From: Paenibacillus auburnensis
GTDB lineage: Bacteria > Bacillota > Bacilli > Paenibacillales > Paenibacillaceae
Assembly: GCF_927798115.1 (NCBI RefSeq)
Contig: NZ_CAKMMG010000005.1
Location: forward strand, 62,001 to 126,000
Length of the DNA: 64,000 nt
Reading direction: 5' to 3'
Shown here: in pieces, positions 62,585-64,000 of the stretch
How the letters are laid out: the number at the start of each line of letters is the position of its first letter
Numbering within the stretch: the first letter of the stretch is position 1
The notes under the pieces: generated by a model
Told to the model about the DNA's origin: nothing
The model's database searches: none
What the model saw: the letters and a program-made list of their open reading frames with translations, nothing else
Translations under genes and position numbers: made by a program

Positions 62585-62746
62585 TCTCATTGGATCGCCC
62601 CCATCTTGTTTATCAAGAGATTCCCAACGGAATATGACTAATTAACAGGGACTAAACTCTCTACTTTTGACCTAGAGCTATCTGGGTAATAATGTAACGC
62701 CAATTGGGGGCTTTCTACTAATACTTGTGTCGGGGGAAAATGAGTC

Positions 62747-63328
62747 ATGTCAGAAAGTGTAATTAAAAGTAGACTTGATAGTTTGTCGAATAAAATATGG
62801 ATAACTAGAAAAGCTAGAATAAACGCTGAAGAACGATTAGAAAAATTTGATTTCCTCACTCAGATGCTAATTAATTACTATACTCTTGTGATTGTAGGAT
62901 TAAGTATATGGACACTTTATGATGAATCTAATGCGAAATTAATTTCCGTAATCACTATAATTGCTTCGGTACTTCTCTTCGGTCTATCTATATTTGTCAA
63001 CGCTAGAAATTTTAAGATTAGAGCGATCACATTTAAAAGTTGCTACATAAAACTTGATGAAATATATAATGAATGTGAATTACTTAAAGACTCTCCTGAT
63101 AACTTGAGAGCAGAGGACATTACAAAAATACAAAATAAATATAATAAGGTCATGAACAGTATTGAAAATCATACACCTATGGACTATTTAAGGGTACTTA
63201 ATAACACAAGTGATATCAGTAAAAGTCAGTTGTGGTATTTTAATTTTAAAAGAGTTTTATTTATTATATCAATATTCATAATTATACTTTTCCCTCTAAT
63301 ATTGTCATATCTTGTAACAAAGGCGTGA
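62747..63328 (+). CDS. SLATT-domain membrane effector protein
   Basis: 193 residues. A charged N-terminal helix (KSRLDSLSNKIWITRKARINAEERLEKFD) is followed by two tight membrane helices at about 43-59 and 65-85 (TLVIVGLSIWTLYDES; VITIIASVLLFGLSIFV), then the ARNFKIRAITFKSCYIKLDE helix, a long coiled C-terminal part, and a third membrane helix near 170-190. This is the layout of SLATT proteins, proposed pore-forming effectors of bacterial conflict systems. The subtype linked to reverse transcriptases fits, since an RT gene starts four bases after the stop. ATG follows GGGGG. AT-rich. Confidence 0.75.
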   Translation: MSESVIKSRLDSLSNKIWITRKARINAEERLEKFDFLTQMLINYYTLVIVGLSIWTLYDESNAKLISVITIIASVLLFGLSIFVNARNFKIRAITFKSCYIKLDEIYNECELLKDSPDNLRAEDITKIQNKYNKVMNSIENHTPMDYLRVLNNTSDISKSQLWYFNFKRVLFIISIFIIILFPLILSYLVTKA

Positions 63329-63332
63329 TAAA

Positions 63333-64000
63333 ATGTCAGCTTCAAAATTATTTACACGTAAATTTCAGGTTAAAAATATAAAAAAAAACTACTTTGAAAA
63401 AATAGTCTACAAGTGCACTCCTGGAATTGATAAAATAAACAGAACTTCATTTGAAAACCGTATTGATGAATATGTAACTATTATTTCAATGAAAGCTTTA
63501 AACGGTAACTATAAATTTATTCCTTACAAAGAAAAACTTATTTCAAAAGGTTACGACAAGCCTCCTAGACAGATATCTATCCCAACCATCAGAGATAAGG
63601 TTACTCTCAGTTTGCTTAATGAATTTTTATCAAAAGTATTTGAAAACAATATAAATAATAAAATAATTCAAACTCTAGTTAATGAATTAAAACAATCTAT
63701 TCTTTCAGGTCATTTTGATTATTTCATCAAAATTGATATTAAAAACTTTTTCCCTTCAATTCCTCATGATAAATTAATGAAACTAATACGTAAAAAGATA
63801 CGCAAAAAGGAAATATTAACTCTAATTGAGGATTCTTTAAAGACACCAACTATTCCATTTCCAACAAAAATTCATTCTCCAAATACAGTTGGAATTCCTC
63901 AAGGTATCTCTATTTCAAGCATCCTTGCAAATATATATTTATCAGATATTGACAATAGTTTTTCAGTTTCTAACACTGATTTCAAATATTTTCGATACGT
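63333..64000 (+). CDS. reverse transcriptase of a defence-type SLATT-RT pair, N-terminal part
   Basis: 222 codons visible, open to the window end. The RT fingers/palm are clear: TPGIDKINRTSFENRI (RT0/1-like), RQISIPTIRDKVTLSLLNEF, motif A YFIKIDIKNFFPSIPHDKL with catalytic Asp135, and motif B GIPQGISISSILANIYLSDI (187-206). The window stops at FKYFRYV, exactly where the YxDD catalytic box should follow. No intron RNA structure is seen upstream and the gene directly follows SLATT, so this is more likely a domesticated defence RT than a group II intron protein. Weak ribosome site (AAAGGCG), so coupled to SLATT. Confidence 0.85.
   Translation, partial: MSASKLFTRKFQVKNIKKNYFEKIVYKCTPGIDKINRTSFENRIDEYVTIISMKALNGNYKFIPYKEKLISKGYDKPPRQISIPTIRDKVTLSLLNEFLSKVFENNINNKIIQTLVNELKQSILSGHFDYFIKIDIKNFFPSIPHDKLMKLIRKKIRKKEILTLIEDSLKTPTIPFPTKIHSPNTVGIPQGISISSILANIYLSDIDNSFSVSNTDFKYFRY

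Noticed and set aside
63333..64000. Group II intron-encoded protein
   Set aside because: The RT follows SLATT by four bases with no intron 5' structure between them. The visible part is domesticated-RT-like. The missing C-terminus leaves some doubt.

Overview
The window looks like a chromosomal segment of a nitrogen-fixing, spore-forming Paenibacillus. The evidence is a compact nifBHDKENX-DUF269-hesA-nifV operon behind a sigma-A-type promoter with two GlnR-like sites, a gerM-rph-rdgB cluster, a GerA/GerB/GerC germination operon, YesMN-type two-component genes beside LplBC-type sugar importers, SLH proteins, and many glycoside hydrolases. No rRNA, tRNA, CRISPR array or transposase was seen. 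Most of the window has moderate GC. From about 61,520 to the right edge the DNA turns strongly AT-rich and looks foreign.

Layout. 1-6,600: partial NfeD-like protein, secreted GH18 chitinase, rdgB, rph, gerM, and a PgpA/YutG-family protein. 6,700-7,200: two kinds of intergenic repeat. 7,195-13,800: metallo-beta-lactamase-fold hydrolase, methyltransferase, GH13 alpha-glucosidase, small lipoprotein, a collagen-like protein with a BclA-like C-terminus, and a HAD phosphatase. 13,900-25,700: the nif operon on the minus strand, ending in a terminator. It starts behind a long leader that carries three tandem ~65-bp hairpin repeats. 25,730-26,960: a plus-strand promoter, a yybP-ykoY manganese riboswitch with terminator, and a TerC-family Mn exporter. 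27,030-38,310: GH43 and GH127 arabinofuranosidases next to an SBP-permease-permease-kinase-regulator operon. 38,550-45,220: SLH/PepSY surface protein, hisC, and an SsuABC-like importer. 45,470-49,090: ger operon. 49,275-59,640: one long minus-strand operon (LacI regulator, BadF-type sugar kinase, GH4, two permeases, SBP, secreted GHL10 protein, GH84). It reads as a self-contained pathway for N-acetylglucosamine-containing glycans. 60,037-61,014: a second LacI regulator.

Right edge. A gerE-like gene (start TTG 61,374) loses its homology abruptly in the middle of its helix-turn-helix at about 61,518. The junction sits at the AA centre of a near-perfect inverted repeat, as expected for a serine-recombinase attachment site. 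Beyond it lie a decayed DUF262/DUF1524 (GmrSD-like) restriction gene, a small frameshifted partner, and an apparently intact SLATT membrane-effector plus reverse-transcriptase operon that runs off the window. This is probably an anti-phage cassette on an element integrated in a mother-cell sporulation gene, and it is the most interesting part of the window.

Genes that work together: NifB makes the cofactor core, NifEN and NifX/DUF269 mature and carry it, NifV supplies homocitrate, NifHDK is the enzyme, and GlnR gates the operon by nitrogen status. The two CUT1 importer operons carry no ATPase gene and presumably borrow an MsmX-like one from elsewhere in the genome.
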